Of a stretch of 64,000 nucleotides of DNA, positions 32,871 to 41,526 are shown piece after piece. Source of the stretch: Streptomyces coacervatus (GTDB taxonomy: Bacteria > Actinomycetota > Actinomycetes > Streptomycetales > Streptomycetaceae); contig NZ_JARHTP010000016.1 in the NCBI RefSeq assembly GCF_029223485.1, positions 124,001-188,000 on the forward strand, written 5' to 3'. The notes beneath the pieces were generated by a model, which searched no databases, was not told where the DNA came from, and saw nothing but the letters and a program-made list of their open reading frames with translations. How positions within the stretch are numbered: the stretch's first letter is position 1; each line of letters begins with the position of its first letter. The position numbers and the translations under genes were made by a program.

Positions 32871-33533
32871 TTAGGGGAGCTGCAGCAACGTCAGCCAGAA
32901 GAGTGACTCGTAGCTTTGGAGCAAGCGGCCGTAGCCGTTGGCTCGTTCCTCGTTGAGGAAGCCTGTGTCCAAGCCCGCCTGGATCGCTGCTGTTGCCCTC
33001 TCGTCCAGTTCGGGGGCCGGCTGGGCGAAGAAGTCGAAGAATGCGCAGGCGTCGTCCCTGAAGCCGTAATTGATGCGCAGGGACTGGGCGATGGTTGCGC
33101 AATAGCCGCCCCACGCCGAGAAGTTGGCGGTGATGGCCAGGACTGTGTCGGTCGGGGAGGCGTTGAGGGCGAGCCAGGCGACGTAGGACGGGTAGGCCTG
33201 GCAGCCCGGTAGAGGTTCGTATGCGCGGGTGCGGGCCTCGTCGATGCCGCACGCCGCCGCGAACGGCTCCAGGTGTTGGCCCGCGAGCGCCTCGCCGTCG
33301 GCGAGCATCTCGAAGAAGGCCGCGGCCTCCGGTTCCTCCGTCGCACGTTGCGCCAGATGGAGGAACGCGCGACGGTCCGCCGGGATCACCCAGCGCTGTT
33401 CCAGCGCCAGCGTGGCGAGTGTGTCGCGGGAGGCCTCGCCCCGGGCGATGAGGGGGACGAGGGGGTTGGCCTGCGGGTCCGGGGCGAGCTTCGCAGTGGT
33501 CGTCTCCAGCAGTTCCGTGGCCGTACGCGCCAT
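32871..33533 (-). CDS. TenA/PqqC-like (heme-oxygenase fold) protein
   Basis: A 220-residue all-helical protein. Patterns such as LALEQRWVIPADRRAFLHLA, EMLADGEALAGQHLEPFAAACG and the central SAWGGYCATIAQSL suggest the PqqC/TenA superfamily (heme-oxygenase-like fold), which includes thiaminases and oxygenases. I chose the ATG at 33533 with GGAGG 7 bases upstream, rather than the ATG at 33545. It is divergent from rppA, so a link to the tetrahydroxynaphthalene pathway is possible but unproven. Confidence 0.72.
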   Translation of the reverse strand: MARTATELLETTTAKLAPDPQANPLVPLIARGEASRDTLATLALEQRWVIPADRRAFLHLAQRATEEPEAAAFFEMLADGEALAGQHLEPFAAACGIDEARTRAYEPLPGCQAYPSYVAWLALNASPTDTVLAITANFSAWGGYCATIAQSLRINYGFRDDACAFFDFFAQPAPELDERATAAIQAGLDTGFLNEERANGYGRLLQSYESLFWLTLLQLP

Positions 33534-33716
33534 CGCGTCCTCCATGGGTTCGGATGTGGGGCTCCTGCTTCGACCTTGGCACGGGGTCCCCAATACGGAG
33601 TAGTCCGGCGCGAGATCGTCGCCTTGTCGGGTGATCGTGGGGGAACCACCCCCAGAGGTGAACCCTTTCTGACCCGGGGGCCGAAAGCCTTCCGGACGGC
33701 GAAAGCAGGACGGTTC

Positions 33717-34781
33717 ATGGCCACTTTGTGCAGACCCTCGGTGTCCGTCCCAGAGCACGTGATCACGATGGAGGAGACGCTGGAGCTGGCACGCTCCCGC
33801 CACGCCGACCATCCGCAACTGCCGCTGGCCCTCCGACTGATCGAGAACACCGGCGTACTCACCCGGCACATCGTGCAGCCCATCGAAGAGACGCTGAAGC
33901 ACCCCGGTTTCGAGGAGCGCAACAAGGTCTACCAGACCGAGGCGAAGGCCCGGGTCCCCGCCGTCATACAGCGGGCGCTCGACGACGCCGAGCTCCTCAC
34001 CAAGGACATCGACGTGATCATCTACGTGTCGTGCACGGGCTTCATGATGCCCTCGCTCACGGCCTGGCTGATCAACGAAATGGGCTTCGACAGCACCACC
34101 CGCCAGATACCCATAGCCCAGCTCGGTTGTGCGGCGGGCGGAGCCGCGATCAACCGGGCGCACGACTTCTGCTCCGCCTACCCCGACGCCAATGTGCTGA
34201 TCGTGGCCTGCGAGTTCTGCTCACTGTGCTACCAGCCCACCGACCTGGGCGTGGGGTCCCTGCTCTCCAACGGCCTGTTCGGCGACGGGATCGCCGCCGC
34301 GGTGGTACGCGGCCGGGGCGGCGAGGGCATCGAGCTGGTGCGCAACGGCTCGTATCTGATCCCCAAGACCGAGGAGTGGATCATGTACGACGTCCGGGCC
34401 ACCGGCTTCCACTTCCTGCTGGACAAGCGGGTGCCCGGCACCATGGAACCGCTGGCCCCGGCGCTGCAGGACCTGGCAGGACAGCACGGCTGGGACGCCT
34501 CCGACCTGGACTTCTACATCATCCACGCCGGCGGCCCGCGCATTCTCGACGACCTCAGCAAGTTCCTGCAGGTCGACCCGCACGCATTCCGGTTCAGCCG
34601 GGCCACGCTCACCGAGTACGGCAACATCGCCAGCGCCGTCGTCCTCGACGCGCTGCGCCGGATGTTCGACGAGGGCGGTGCCCAGCACCGGGCGCGCGGG
34701 CTGCTGGCCGGGTTCGGCCCCGGCATCACCGCGGAGATGGCCCTGGGCCACTGGCACAGCCCGCACGAAGGGACGGCATGA
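33717..34781 (+). CDS. rppA: Type III polyketide synthase, 1,3,6,8-tetrahydroxynaphthalene synthase
   Basis: A 354-residue homodimeric chalcone-synthase-fold enzyme that condenses five malonyl-CoA into tetrahydroxynaphthalene, which oxidises to flaviolin and dark pigments. The catalytic triad falls at C138 (AQLGCAAGG), H270 (IIHAGG) and N303 (TEYGNIASA), the same numbering I recall for the S. coelicolor enzyme. The conserved GFGPGIT loop is near the C-terminus. It heads an operon with a CYP158A-like P450 (8 bp apart) and a cupin. GAAAGCAGGA precedes the ATG. Confidence 0.95.
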   Translation: MATLCRPSVSVPEHVITMEETLELARSRHADHPQLPLALRLIENTGVLTRHIVQPIEETLKHPGFEERNKVYQTEAKARVPAVIQRALDDAELLTKDIDVIIYVSCTGFMMPSLTAWLINEMGFDSTTRQIPIAQLGCAAGGAAINRAHDFCSAYPDANVLIVACEFCSLCYQPTDLGVGSLLSNGLFGDGIAAAVVRGRGGEGIELVRNGSYLIPKTEEWIMYDVRATGFHFLLDKRVPGTMEPLAPALQDLAGQHGWDASDLDFYIIHAGGPRILDDLSKFLQVDPHAFRFSRATLTEYGNIASAVVLDALRRMFDEGGAQHRARGLLAGFGPGITAEMALGHWHSPHEGTA

Positions 34782-34788
34782 GTACGGC

Positions 34789-36003
34789 ATGACTGAAGAA
34801 ATCCTCACCGAGACCCTCCCCCCGATCCGGCACTGGCCGGCCCTCGACCTGACCGGCGTCGACTTCGACCCGGTACTGACCGAGCTGATGCACGAGGGCC
34901 CCGTCTCCCGCATCCAGCTGCCCAACGGCGAGGGCTGGGCCTGGCTGGTCACGCGCTACGACGACGTACGCATGGTGACCAACGACCCCCGCTTCAGCCG
35001 CGAGGCGGTCATGGACCAGCCGGTCACCCGGCTCGCTCCGCACTTCATTCCGCAGCGGGGCGCGGTCGGCTTCCTCGACCCGCCGGACCACACCCGGCTG
35101 CGCCGCTCGGTGGCCGCCGCGTTCACCGCGAGGGGCGTGGAGCGGGTGCGCGCGCGATCCCGGCGCCTGCTGGACGAACTGATCGACGAGCTGTTGCAGG
35201 ACGGCCCGCCGGCGGACCTCACCGCGACCGTCCTCAGTCCCTTCCCCATCGCGGTGATCTGCGAGCTGATGGGCGTCCCGGCCGCCGACCGGCACGGCAT
35301 GCACACCTGGACCCAGCTGATCCTGTCCTCCTCGCACGGCGCCAAGGTCAGCGAGAAGGCCAAGAACGAGATGGGCGCCTACTTCGCCGACCTCATCGGC
35401 CTGCGGGAGGGCAGCTCGGGCGAGGACGTGACGTCCCTGCTGGGTGCCGCCGTCGGCCGCGACGAGATCACCCTGGAGGAGGCCGTCGGCCTCGCCGTGC
35501 TCCTCCAGATCGGCGGCGAGGCCGTCACCAACAACAGCGGCCAGATGTTCTACCTCCTGCTGACCCGCCCGGACCTGGCCGAACGGCTGCGCGCCGAGCC
35601 GGAGATCCGCCTCCAGGCCATCGACGAACTGCTGCGCTACATCCCGCACCGCAACGCGGTCGGTCTGTCCCGCATCGCGATGGAGGACGTGGAGATCAGG
35701 GGCGTACGGATCCGCGCGGGCGACCCCGTCTACGTCTCCTACCTGGCCGCCAACCGCGACCCGGACGTCTTCCCCGACCCGGAGACGATCGACTTCACCC
35801 GCGCCCCGAACCCCCATGTGTCGTTCGGCTTCGGCCCGCACTACTGCCCGGGCGGCATGCTGGCCCGGCTGGAGTCGCAGCTGCTCGTCGACGCGCTGCT
35901 GGACCGGGTACCGGGCCTGAAGCTCGCCGTACCGCCCGGCCAAGTGCCCTTCAAGAAGGGGGCGTTGATCCGCGGTCCCGAAGCCCTGCCGGTCACATGG
36001 TGA
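34789..36003 (+). CDS. Cytochrome P450, CYP158A family (flaviolin-coupling)
   Basis: A 404-residue soluble P450. The heme-ligand cysteine is C353 in FGFGPHYCPGG, matching length and numbering I recall for CYP158A2. ExxR appears in DELLRY, and the I-helix in IGGEAVTNNSGQMF carries an Ala-Val rather than the usual acid-Thr pair, a known peculiarity of CYP158 enzymes. In S. coelicolor this enzyme couples flaviolin into dimers and trimers. It follows rppA by 7 bases. Confidence 0.93.
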   Translation: MTEEILTETLPPIRHWPALDLTGVDFDPVLTELMHEGPVSRIQLPNGEGWAWLVTRYDDVRMVTNDPRFSREAVMDQPVTRLAPHFIPQRGAVGFLDPPDHTRLRRSVAAAFTARGVERVRARSRRLLDELIDELLQDGPPADLTATVLSPFPIAVICELMGVPAADRHGMHTWTQLILSSSHGAKVSEKAKNEMGAYFADLIGLREGSSGEDVTSLLGAAVGRDEITLEEAVGLAVLLQIGGEAVTNNSGQMFYLLLTRPDLAERLRAEPEIRLQAIDELLRYIPHRNAVGLSRIAMEDVEIRGVRIRAGDPVYVSYLAANRDPDVFPDPETIDFTRAPNPHVSFGFGPHYCPGGMLARLESQLLVDALLDRVPGLKLAVPPGQVPFKKGALIRGPEALPVTW

Positions 36004-36010
36004 GCAGCCG

Positions 36011-36532
36011 GTGACGGCGACGGAGGGTCTGCTGGTACCGCCGGGCCACGGCCGGGTCGTCGAAACCCCGGCCCAGCGCGTGACGTTCAAGGTGACCGGC
36101 ACACACTCGCGCACGGCGTCCACCTTCGAGGTGGAGGTACCACCCGGCTTCGACGTCGGCGCCCATGTGCACACGCGCAGCGAGGAGTTGTTCTACGTGC
36201 TCGAAGGCGAACTGGATGTCCTCGCCTTCGAGCCCCGGCTACGGACTCCGGACAACTGGCAGCGCTGGCAGTCGAGTTCGGGCACCCGAGTGGTCCGCGC
36301 AACCCCCGGCACGGTCATCGTCGTACCACCGGGCTGCCCGCACGCCTTCGCCAACCCGACGGACACCCCGGCGAAGATGTTCTTCCAGGCGTCCCCGCCC
36401 CCGGACCACGAGCGCTACTTCGAGGAGCTGCTGGAGATCCTGGGCGGCGGGGGCCCGCCGGACCATACGGCGATCGAGGAACTGCGGGCGAGGTATGACA
36501 TCGAGCAGCTCACACCTCTAAAACACCGGTGA
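36011..36532 (+). CDS. Cupin-domain protein of the flaviolin cluster
   Basis: A 173-residue cupin from a GTG at 36011, 7 bases after the P450 stop. The metal-binding motif 1 appears as GAHVHTRSEELFYVLEGEL (two His and a Glu) and motif 2 in PPGCPHAFANPT. Its place after rppA and CYP158A is conserved in Streptomyces; I recall the S. coelicolor counterpart as SCO1208, linked to oxidation of tetrahydroxynaphthalene to flaviolin. It probably acts as a quinone-forming oxygenase or accessory protein. Confidence 0.88.
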   Translation: MTATEGLLVPPGHGRVVETPAQRVTFKVTGTHSRTASTFEVEVPPGFDVGAHVHTRSEELFYVLEGELDVLAFEPRLRTPDNWQRWQSSSGTRVVRATPGTVIVVPPGCPHAFANPTDTPAKMFFQASPPPDHERYFEELLEILGGGGPPDHTAIEELRARYDIEQLTPLKHR

Positions 36533-36542
36533 CGGGCCTTTA

Positions 36543-36584
36543 GGGGCGCGGGGAACTGCGCGACCAGCCCCCACACACCCGCAG
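36543..36584 (+). repeat. 42-bp intergenic repeat, copy 3
   Basis: Starts 11 bases after the cupin stop, in the convergent gap before the acyl-CoA dehydrogenase stop. Core and CCCGCAG end match copy 1 exactly; the 8 spacer bases differ. Confidence 0.85.
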
Positions 36585-36592
36585 CCCGCGAA

Positions 36593-37822
36593 CTACCGAA
36601 TGGACATCCCCGACAACGTCCGAGCAATCACCAGCCGCTGAATCTCGCTCGTACCCTCAAAGATCGTGTAAATCGCCGCATCCCGATGCATCCGCTCCAC
36701 CGGGTACTCCCGGGTATAGCCATTCCCACCAAGAATCTGCACCGCCTGCGCGGTGACCTTCTTAGCCGTCTCGCTCGCGAACAGCTTCGACATGGACCCC
36801 TCAGCGGCGGTGAACTGCTTGCCGTTGACAGCCATCCACGAGGCCCGCCACACGAGCAGACGAGCAGCATCGATCGACGTACGCATGTCCGCGAGCTGGA
36901 AGGCAACCCCCTGGTTGTCGATGATCGGCCGCCCGAACTGCTCCCGCGTCATCGCGTAGTCGAGAGCCACCTCGTACGCGGCCCGGGCGGTACCGACCGC
37001 CATCGCACCGACCGCCGGACGCGAAGCCTCGAACGTGGCCATCGCCGCGTTCTTCACGCGCTCGCCGTTGCCGGCCTTGGCCCGCTCCCGCGCACGGGCG
37101 AGGCGCTCGTCGAGCTTCTCCTTGCCGCCGAGGAGGCAGGAGCCGGGGACGCGGGCGTTCTCCAGGACGACCTCGGCGGTGTGCGAGGCGCGGATGCCGT
37201 GCTTCTTGAACTTCTGGCCCTGGGAGAGGCCCGGCGTGTTCGGCGGCACGATGAAGGACGCGTGGCCCTTGGAACCGAGCTCCGAGTCGACGACCGCGAC
37301 GACGACATGGACGTTGGCGATGCCGCCGTTGGTCGCCCAGGTCTTCGTGCCGTTGAGCACCCACTCGTCCTTGGCCTCGTCGTACACAGCACGCGTACGC
37401 ATGGAGGCCACGTCGGAACCGGCGTCGGGCTCGGAGGAGCAGAAGGCGGCGACCTTGACATCGTTCGCGTCGCCGTACATCTGCGGGATCCAGGTGCCGA
37501 TCTGTTCCTCGGTTCCATTGGCGAGAACGCCCACGGCGGCAAGGCCAGTGCCTACGATCGACAGGGCGATGCCCGCGTCGCCCCAGAACAGCTCCTCCAT
37601 GGCCATCGGGATGCCGAGACCGGTGGGGTCGAAGTACTGCTGGGCGTAGAAGTCGAGGGAGTAGATGCCTACCTTCGCGGCCTCCTGGATGACCGGCCAG
37701 GGAGTCTCCTCACGCTCGTCCCATTCGGCGGCCGCGGGCCGGATGACGTCGGCGGCGAAGCCGTGCAGCCAGTCCCGGACCTCCTTCTGTTCGTCGTTGA
37801 GCTCCATGGTGAACTCGGCCAT
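36593..37822 (-). CDS. Acyl-CoA dehydrogenase
   Basis: A 409-residue mitochondrial-type acyl-CoA dehydrogenase for fatty acid beta-oxidation. It shows AAFCSSEPDAGSDVASM, WVLNGTKTWATNGG, REQFGRPIIDNQGVAFQLADM and the catalytic-Glu signature YTIFEGTSEIQRLVIAR at the C-terminus. GGAGGAG precedes the ATG at 37822. The divergent TetR gene and palindromes in the 172-bp gap suggest repression lifted by acyl-CoA. Confidence 0.94.
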   Translation of the reverse strand: MAEFTMELNDEQKEVRDWLHGFAADVIRPAAAEWDEREETPWPVIQEAAKVGIYSLDFYAQQYFDPTGLGIPMAMEELFWGDAGIALSIVGTGLAAVGVLANGTEEQIGTWIPQMYGDANDVKVAAFCSSEPDAGSDVASMRTRAVYDEAKDEWVLNGTKTWATNGGIANVHVVVAVVDSELGSKGHASFIVPPNTPGLSQGQKFKKHGIRASHTAEVVLENARVPGSCLLGGKEKLDERLARARERAKAGNGERVKNAAMATFEASRPAVGAMAVGTARAAYEVALDYAMTREQFGRPIIDNQGVAFQLADMRTSIDAARLLVWRASWMAVNGKQFTAAEGSMSKLFASETAKKVTAQAVQILGGNGYTREYPVERMHRDAAIYTIFEGTSEIQRLVIARTLSGMSIR

Positions 37823-37850
37823 GACTCCTCCAGCGGCGGCGCACTTGCAT

Positions 37851-37887
37851 GTTACTAGCGGTAACTCCAGTGTGTTACCCGTGGGTA
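37851..37887. promoter_or_regulatory. Two operator-like palindromes (TetR candidates)
   Basis: GTTAC-N5-GTAAC (37851-37865) and TACCC-N2-GGGTA (37876-37887) lie close together in the divergent gap between the dehydrogenase and TetR genes, 29-65 bases from the dehydrogenase start. Confidence 0.5.
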
Positions 37888-37994
37888 GGAAAAGTCAACT
37901 CCTGATGACGGGTCGGCAGCCCGTTCGATGCAGAGGGCATGTTGAGTGTTAGTTTGCGCAGGCGTCACCGAATAAGCACGGGTGGGGAGAGCTC

Positions 37995-38639
37995 ATGGAC
38001 ACCACACAGCGGACCGAGCAGCAGCGGTCCGCCGACCGACGTCGGCGCGAGCTGCTGGAGGCCGCCGACAGAGTGGTGCTGCGCGACGGACCGCAGGCCT
38101 CGATGAACGCCATCGCCGCGGAGGCCGGCATCACCAAGCCGATCCTGTACCGGCACTTCGGCGACAAGAGCGGACTCTACGCCGCGCTGGCCAAGCGGCA
38201 CACCGATGCTCTGCTGAATTCGCTGCGGGCCGCGCTCGACGCGCCTGCGGACCGGCGGGAACGGGTCGAGGCCACCCTCGACACCTACCTTGCGGCGATC
38301 GAGGCACGCCCGCAGGTGTACCGCTTCCTCATGCATCCGGCGGAGGGCAGCCCGGCCGGAGAGCTGGGCTTCGACGTCGGCAAGCATTCGATTCCGCTGC
38401 TTCGGCGGATGGGCGAGGAGCTGGCGCAGGTCATCGAGGACCGGCTGGACCTCGGTCCGGGAGGTCAGCAGCTGGCTCGGGTGTGGGGGCACGGGATAGT
38501 CGGCATGATGCATGCCGCCGGGGACTGGTGGCTTGGCGAACGCCCTTGTTCTCGGGCGGAGTTGGTCCGCAGCCTGGCCGATCTTTTGTGGGGTCGGCTC
38601 GCGGCAGCGGGGGACAAGATGGGCGGTCCCGGGTTCTGA
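37995..38639 (+). CDS. TetR family transcriptional regulator
   Basis: A 214-residue repressor. The N-terminal helix-turn-helix (about 14-60) has RRELLEAADRVVLRDG and MNAIAAEAGITKPILYRHFGDK; the C-terminal ligand domain is FadR-like (helical, with FDVGKHSIPLLRRMGEEL). It diverges from the acyl-CoA dehydrogenase gene and is probably its repressor, sensing a fatty acyl-CoA. This assignment rests on arrangement. Confidence 0.9.
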   Translation: MDTTQRTEQQRSADRRRRELLEAADRVVLRDGPQASMNAIAAEAGITKPILYRHFGDKSGLYAALAKRHTDALLNSLRAALDAPADRRERVEATLDTYLAAIEARPQVYRFLMHPAEGSPAGELGFDVGKHSIPLLRRMGEELAQVIEDRLDLGPGGQQLARVWGHGIVGMMHAAGDWWLGERPCSRAELVRSLADLLWGRLAAAGDKMGGPGF

Positions 38640-38653
38640 CGGTTGCAGTCCGT

Positions 38654-38695
38654 CTGCGGGTCGGTGGGGGTTGATCGCGCAGTTCCCCGCGCCCC
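38654..38695 (-). repeat. 42-bp intergenic repeat, copy 4
   Basis: Minus-strand copy between the TetR stop and the peptide deformylase stop, 14 bases from the latter. The CCAGCC part is degenerate (GATCAACC on the minus strand) while both ends are intact. Confidence 0.8.
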
Positions 38696-38708
38696 TAAAA
38701 GCCTGCAG

Positions 38709-39248
38709 TCACCGGCGCCAGGACGCTCGCGTCACCTGGCGCATGAGCCGACGGTGGCGCCAGCCCGTCAAGTGGTCCGCGTACACCCTGCCCTCAAGGT
38801 GGTCGCACTCGTGCTGCAAACACCGCGCGAAGAAACCCGTTCCGTGGACGGTGATCGGCTCCCCGGTCGCCGTGAACCCCTCGACCACCGCATGGTCGTA
38901 GCGCTCCGTCCCCGCCTCCAAGCCGGGGAGGGACAGGCAGCCCTCCGGGCCCCGTACGACCACCCCGTCCGTCTCGACGAGCCGTGGGTTCACCACGTGC
39001 CCCATGTGACGAACATCCTCGTCGTCGGGGCAGTCGTACACGAACACGCGCAAGGCTTCACCGATCTGGTTCGCTGCCAGGCCGACCCCTTGCGCCGCGT
39101 ACATCGTCGCGAACAAGTTCTCCACGAGAGCTGCGAGTCCGGGGCCGAAGTCGGTGACCTCCTTGCACGGGGCGTGCAGTACCGGGTTCCCGAGCAGGGT
39201 GAGAGGCCGGACGCGCCCTCGGGCGCCCGGAATGGAGCTGTTTCGCAT
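38709..39248 (-). CDS. def: Peptide deformylase
   Basis: A 179-residue metalloenzyme that removes the formyl group from nascent proteins. All three motifs are present: QGVGLAANQIG, EGCLSLPG with the Cys metal ligand, and QHECDHLEG with the two His ligands. The ATG at 39248 is chosen; an upstream ATG at 39311 would extend into the murT promoter gap. Streptomyces usually carry several deformylases, so this may not be the only one. It is divergent from murT. Confidence 0.93.
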   Translation of the reverse strand: MRNSSIPGARGRVRPLTLLGNPVLHAPCKEVTDFGPGLAALVENLFATMYAAQGVGLAANQIGEALRVFVYDCPDDEDVRHMGHVVNPRLVETDGVVVRGPEGCLSLPGLEAGTERYDHAVVEGFTATGEPITVHGTGFFARCLQHECDHLEGRVYADHLTGWRHRRLMRQVTRASWRR

Positions 39249-39361
39249 GGCCGCCAGGGTACGGCGGTTCGGGACTGTGAATGGATCTCGATAGGCTGAG
39301 GTCCACACCACGTTGCCGTCAGGCAGAGGCGCGGCGCGTACGCAAGGAGGATCGAGAACTC

Positions 39362-40600
39362 ATGGCAGGCAACTCGGACCCGCTCACGCCGCGGGCCAAG
39401 CTGGCCGTGACCGCGGGCAAGGCGGTCGCGGCGGCATCGCGCGCCGCGGGGCGCGGGAGCGGTTCGGTGATCGGTGGCCGGGTGGCGCTCAAGCTCGACC
39501 CCGACCTCCTCGCGCGGCTCGCCCAGAACCTGGACGTGACCCTGGTCTCGGCGACCAACGGCAAGACCACGACCACACGGCTGATCGCCGAGGCGCTGCG
39601 CGCCGCGGGCCCGGTCGTCTCCAATGCGCTCGGCGCGAACATGCCGGCCGGCATCACCTCGGCCCTCGCAGGCAGCTCGGACGCCCGGTTCGGCGTCATC
39701 GAGGTCGACGAGAAGTACCTCGCGGGGGTCGCCCGCGACACCGACCCTAAGTGCATCGCCCTGCTGAACCTCTCCCGCGACCAGCTCGACCGCGCCGCCG
39801 AGACCCGCATGCTCGCCGAGAACTGGCGTGAGGGGCTCGCCGGGTCGAAGGCCGTCATCGTCGCCAACGCCGACGACCCGCTGGTCGTGTGGGCCGCTTC
39901 CTCCTCCCCCAATGTGATCTGGGTCGCCGCCGGGCAGATGTGGAAGGACGACGCCTGGTCCTGCCCGTCCTGCGGTGGCGTGATGCAGCGGCCGGGCGAC
40001 GACTGGTTCTGCGGTGAGTGCGGCTTCCGCCGGCCCACGCCGAGCTGGGCGCTCTCCGGCGACCATGTGCTCGACCCGCACGGCTCCGCCTGGCCCATCC
40101 ACCTCCAGCTGCCCGGCCGCGCCAACAAGGCGAACGCCGCCAGCTCCGCCGCCGTGGCCGCCGTCTTCGGTGTGCCGCCGCAGGTAGCCCTGGAACGCAT
40201 GTACCAGGTGCAGGCCGTCGCCGGCCGCTACGACGTGGTCCAGTTCCAGCAGCGCGACCTCCGGCTGCTGCTCGCCAAGAACCCGGCGGGCTGGCTCGAA
40301 ACGTTCAGCCTGATCGATCCTCCGCCCACCCCGGTGATCCTCTCCGTGAACGCGCGCGGCGCCGACGGCACCGACACCTCCTGGCTGTGGGACGTCGACT
40401 ACACGCGTCTGACCGGCCACCCGATCTGTGTGATCGGCGACCGGAAGCTGGACCTCGCGGTGCGGCTGGAGGTCGCGAACCAGCACTTCCAGGTCTGCGA
40501 CGACCTCGACCAGGCGGTGCAGCTGTGCCCGCCGGGGCGGATCGAGGTCATCGCCAACTACACCGCCTTCCAGGACCTGCGCCGCCGCGTCGGCAACTGA
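39362..40600 (+). CDS. murT: Lipid II isoglutaminyl synthase, MurT subunit
   Basis: A 412-residue Mur-ligase-like subunit that activates the alpha-carboxylate of D-Glu in lipid II for amidation. It has the ATP loop SATNGKTTTT (about 63-72), a Mur-ligase middle domain, a zinc ribbon with CPSC and CGEC pairs near residues 200 and 218, and the C-terminal DUF1727 region. GatD supplies ammonia and follows 17 bases later, so the heterodimer is encoded as an operon. AAGGAGG is located 11 bases before the ATG. Confidence 0.95.
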   Translation: MAGNSDPLTPRAKLAVTAGKAVAAASRAAGRGSGSVIGGRVALKLDPDLLARLAQNLDVTLVSATNGKTTTTRLIAEALRAAGPVVSNALGANMPAGITSALAGSSDARFGVIEVDEKYLAGVARDTDPKCIALLNLSRDQLDRAAETRMLAENWREGLAGSKAVIVANADDPLVVWAASSSPNVIWVAAGQMWKDDAWSCPSCGGVMQRPGDDWFCGECGFRRPTPSWALSGDHVLDPHGSAWPIHLQLPGRANKANAASSAAVAAVFGVPPQVALERMYQVQAVAGRYDVVQFQQRDLRLLLAKNPAGWLETFSLIDPPPTPVILSVNARGADGTDTSWLWDVDYTRLTGHPICVIGDRKLDLAVRLEVANQHFQVCDDLDQAVQLCPPGRIEVIANYTAFQDLRRRVGN

Positions 40601-40617
40601 CAACTCAGGGGACTTTT

Positions 40618-41346
40618 GTGAGCGACAACCAGTTGCGGGTCGTCTGGATCTATCCCGACCTGCTCAGCACGTACGGCGACCAGGGCAACGTCCTCGTCGT
40701 GGAGCGCCGGGCCCGGCAGCGCGGCCTCGACGTGGCGCGTCTCGATGTGCGCAGCGACCAGGCGATCCCGACCTCCGGCGACATCTACCTGATCGGCGGT
40801 GGCGAGGACCGTCCGCAGCGGCTCGCGGCCGAGCGGCTGCGCCGCGACGGCGGACTGCACCGGGCCGTGGAGAACGGCGCGATCGTCTTCTCCGTCTGCG
40901 CCGGCTACCAGATCCTCGGCCACGAGTTCATCAACGACCTCGGCCAGCGCGAGCCCGGCCTCGGGCTGCTGGACGTGGTGTCCGTGCGCGGCGAGGGCGA
41001 CCGCTGCGTCGGTGATGTGCTCGCCGACATCGACCCGCGCCTCGGTCTGCCCCCGCTGACCGGCTTCGAGAACCACCAGGGTGTTACGCACCTGGGCCCG
41101 ACGGCCCGCCCCCTCGCCAAGGTCAAGCTGGGCAACGGCAACGGCACGGGCGACGGTACGGAGGGCGCGTACAACGACACGGTCTTCGGTACGTACATGC
41201 ACGGGCCGGTGCTGGCGCGGAACCCGCTGATCGCCGACCTGCTGCTGAAGCTCGCCCTTGACGTGAACGCGCTGCCCCCGACCGACGACCGCTGGTACGA
41301 GGCGCTGCGCAACGAGCGCATCGCAGCAGCCCAGCAGCCTGCCTGA
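40618..41346 (+). CDS. gatD: Lipid II isoglutaminyl synthase, glutamine amidotransferase subunit GatD
   Basis: A 242-residue class I (CobB/CobQ-like) glutaminase that feeds ammonia to MurT. The nucleophile Cys is near residue 94 in FSVCAGYQILG, and the catalytic His in YMHGPVLARNP (about 195). The start is a GTG at 40618 with AGGGGA upstream. Like its homologues it lacks the usual third catalytic acid. With MurT it amidates peptidoglycan precursors in the cytoplasm. Confidence 0.94.
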   Translation: MSDNQLRVVWIYPDLLSTYGDQGNVLVVERRARQRGLDVARLDVRSDQAIPTSGDIYLIGGGEDRPQRLAAERLRRDGGLHRAVENGAIVFSVCAGYQILGHEFINDLGQREPGLGLLDVVSVRGEGDRCVGDVLADIDPRLGLPPLTGFENHQGVTHLGPTARPLAKVKLGNGNGTGDGTEGAYNDTVFGTYMHGPVLARNPLIADLLLKLALDVNALPPTDDRWYEALRNERIAAAQQPA

Positions 41347-41373
41347 CACCTGCCTTCAAGGTCGTCTTAACCG

Positions 41374-41388
41374 GCCCGTCTGACGGGC
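41374..41388 (+). terminator. Short stem-loop after gatD
   Basis: GCCCGT and ACGGGC pair around CTG, starting 28 bases after the gatD stop. It is short but could end the murT-gatD transcript. Confidence 0.35.
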
Positions 41389-41526
41389 TGTCCGCACAGG
41401 TGAGCGGGGTCGTCCAGCAGGCGGACGCATGCTTCGGCCCCGCCCCCTCCTGCCGCTAGGGTGGCGGGGTTCGTGCCGGACGACGTGGTCCGGTCCCGGC
41501 CCACGTTGAGAAGGTTCTTTCGGGCT

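Noticed and set aside
33640..33665. TGGGGG/CCCCCA hairpin upstream of rppA as a riboswitch
   Set aside because: Only a 6-base stem with a 5-base loop; no conserved aptamer-like structure is visible.
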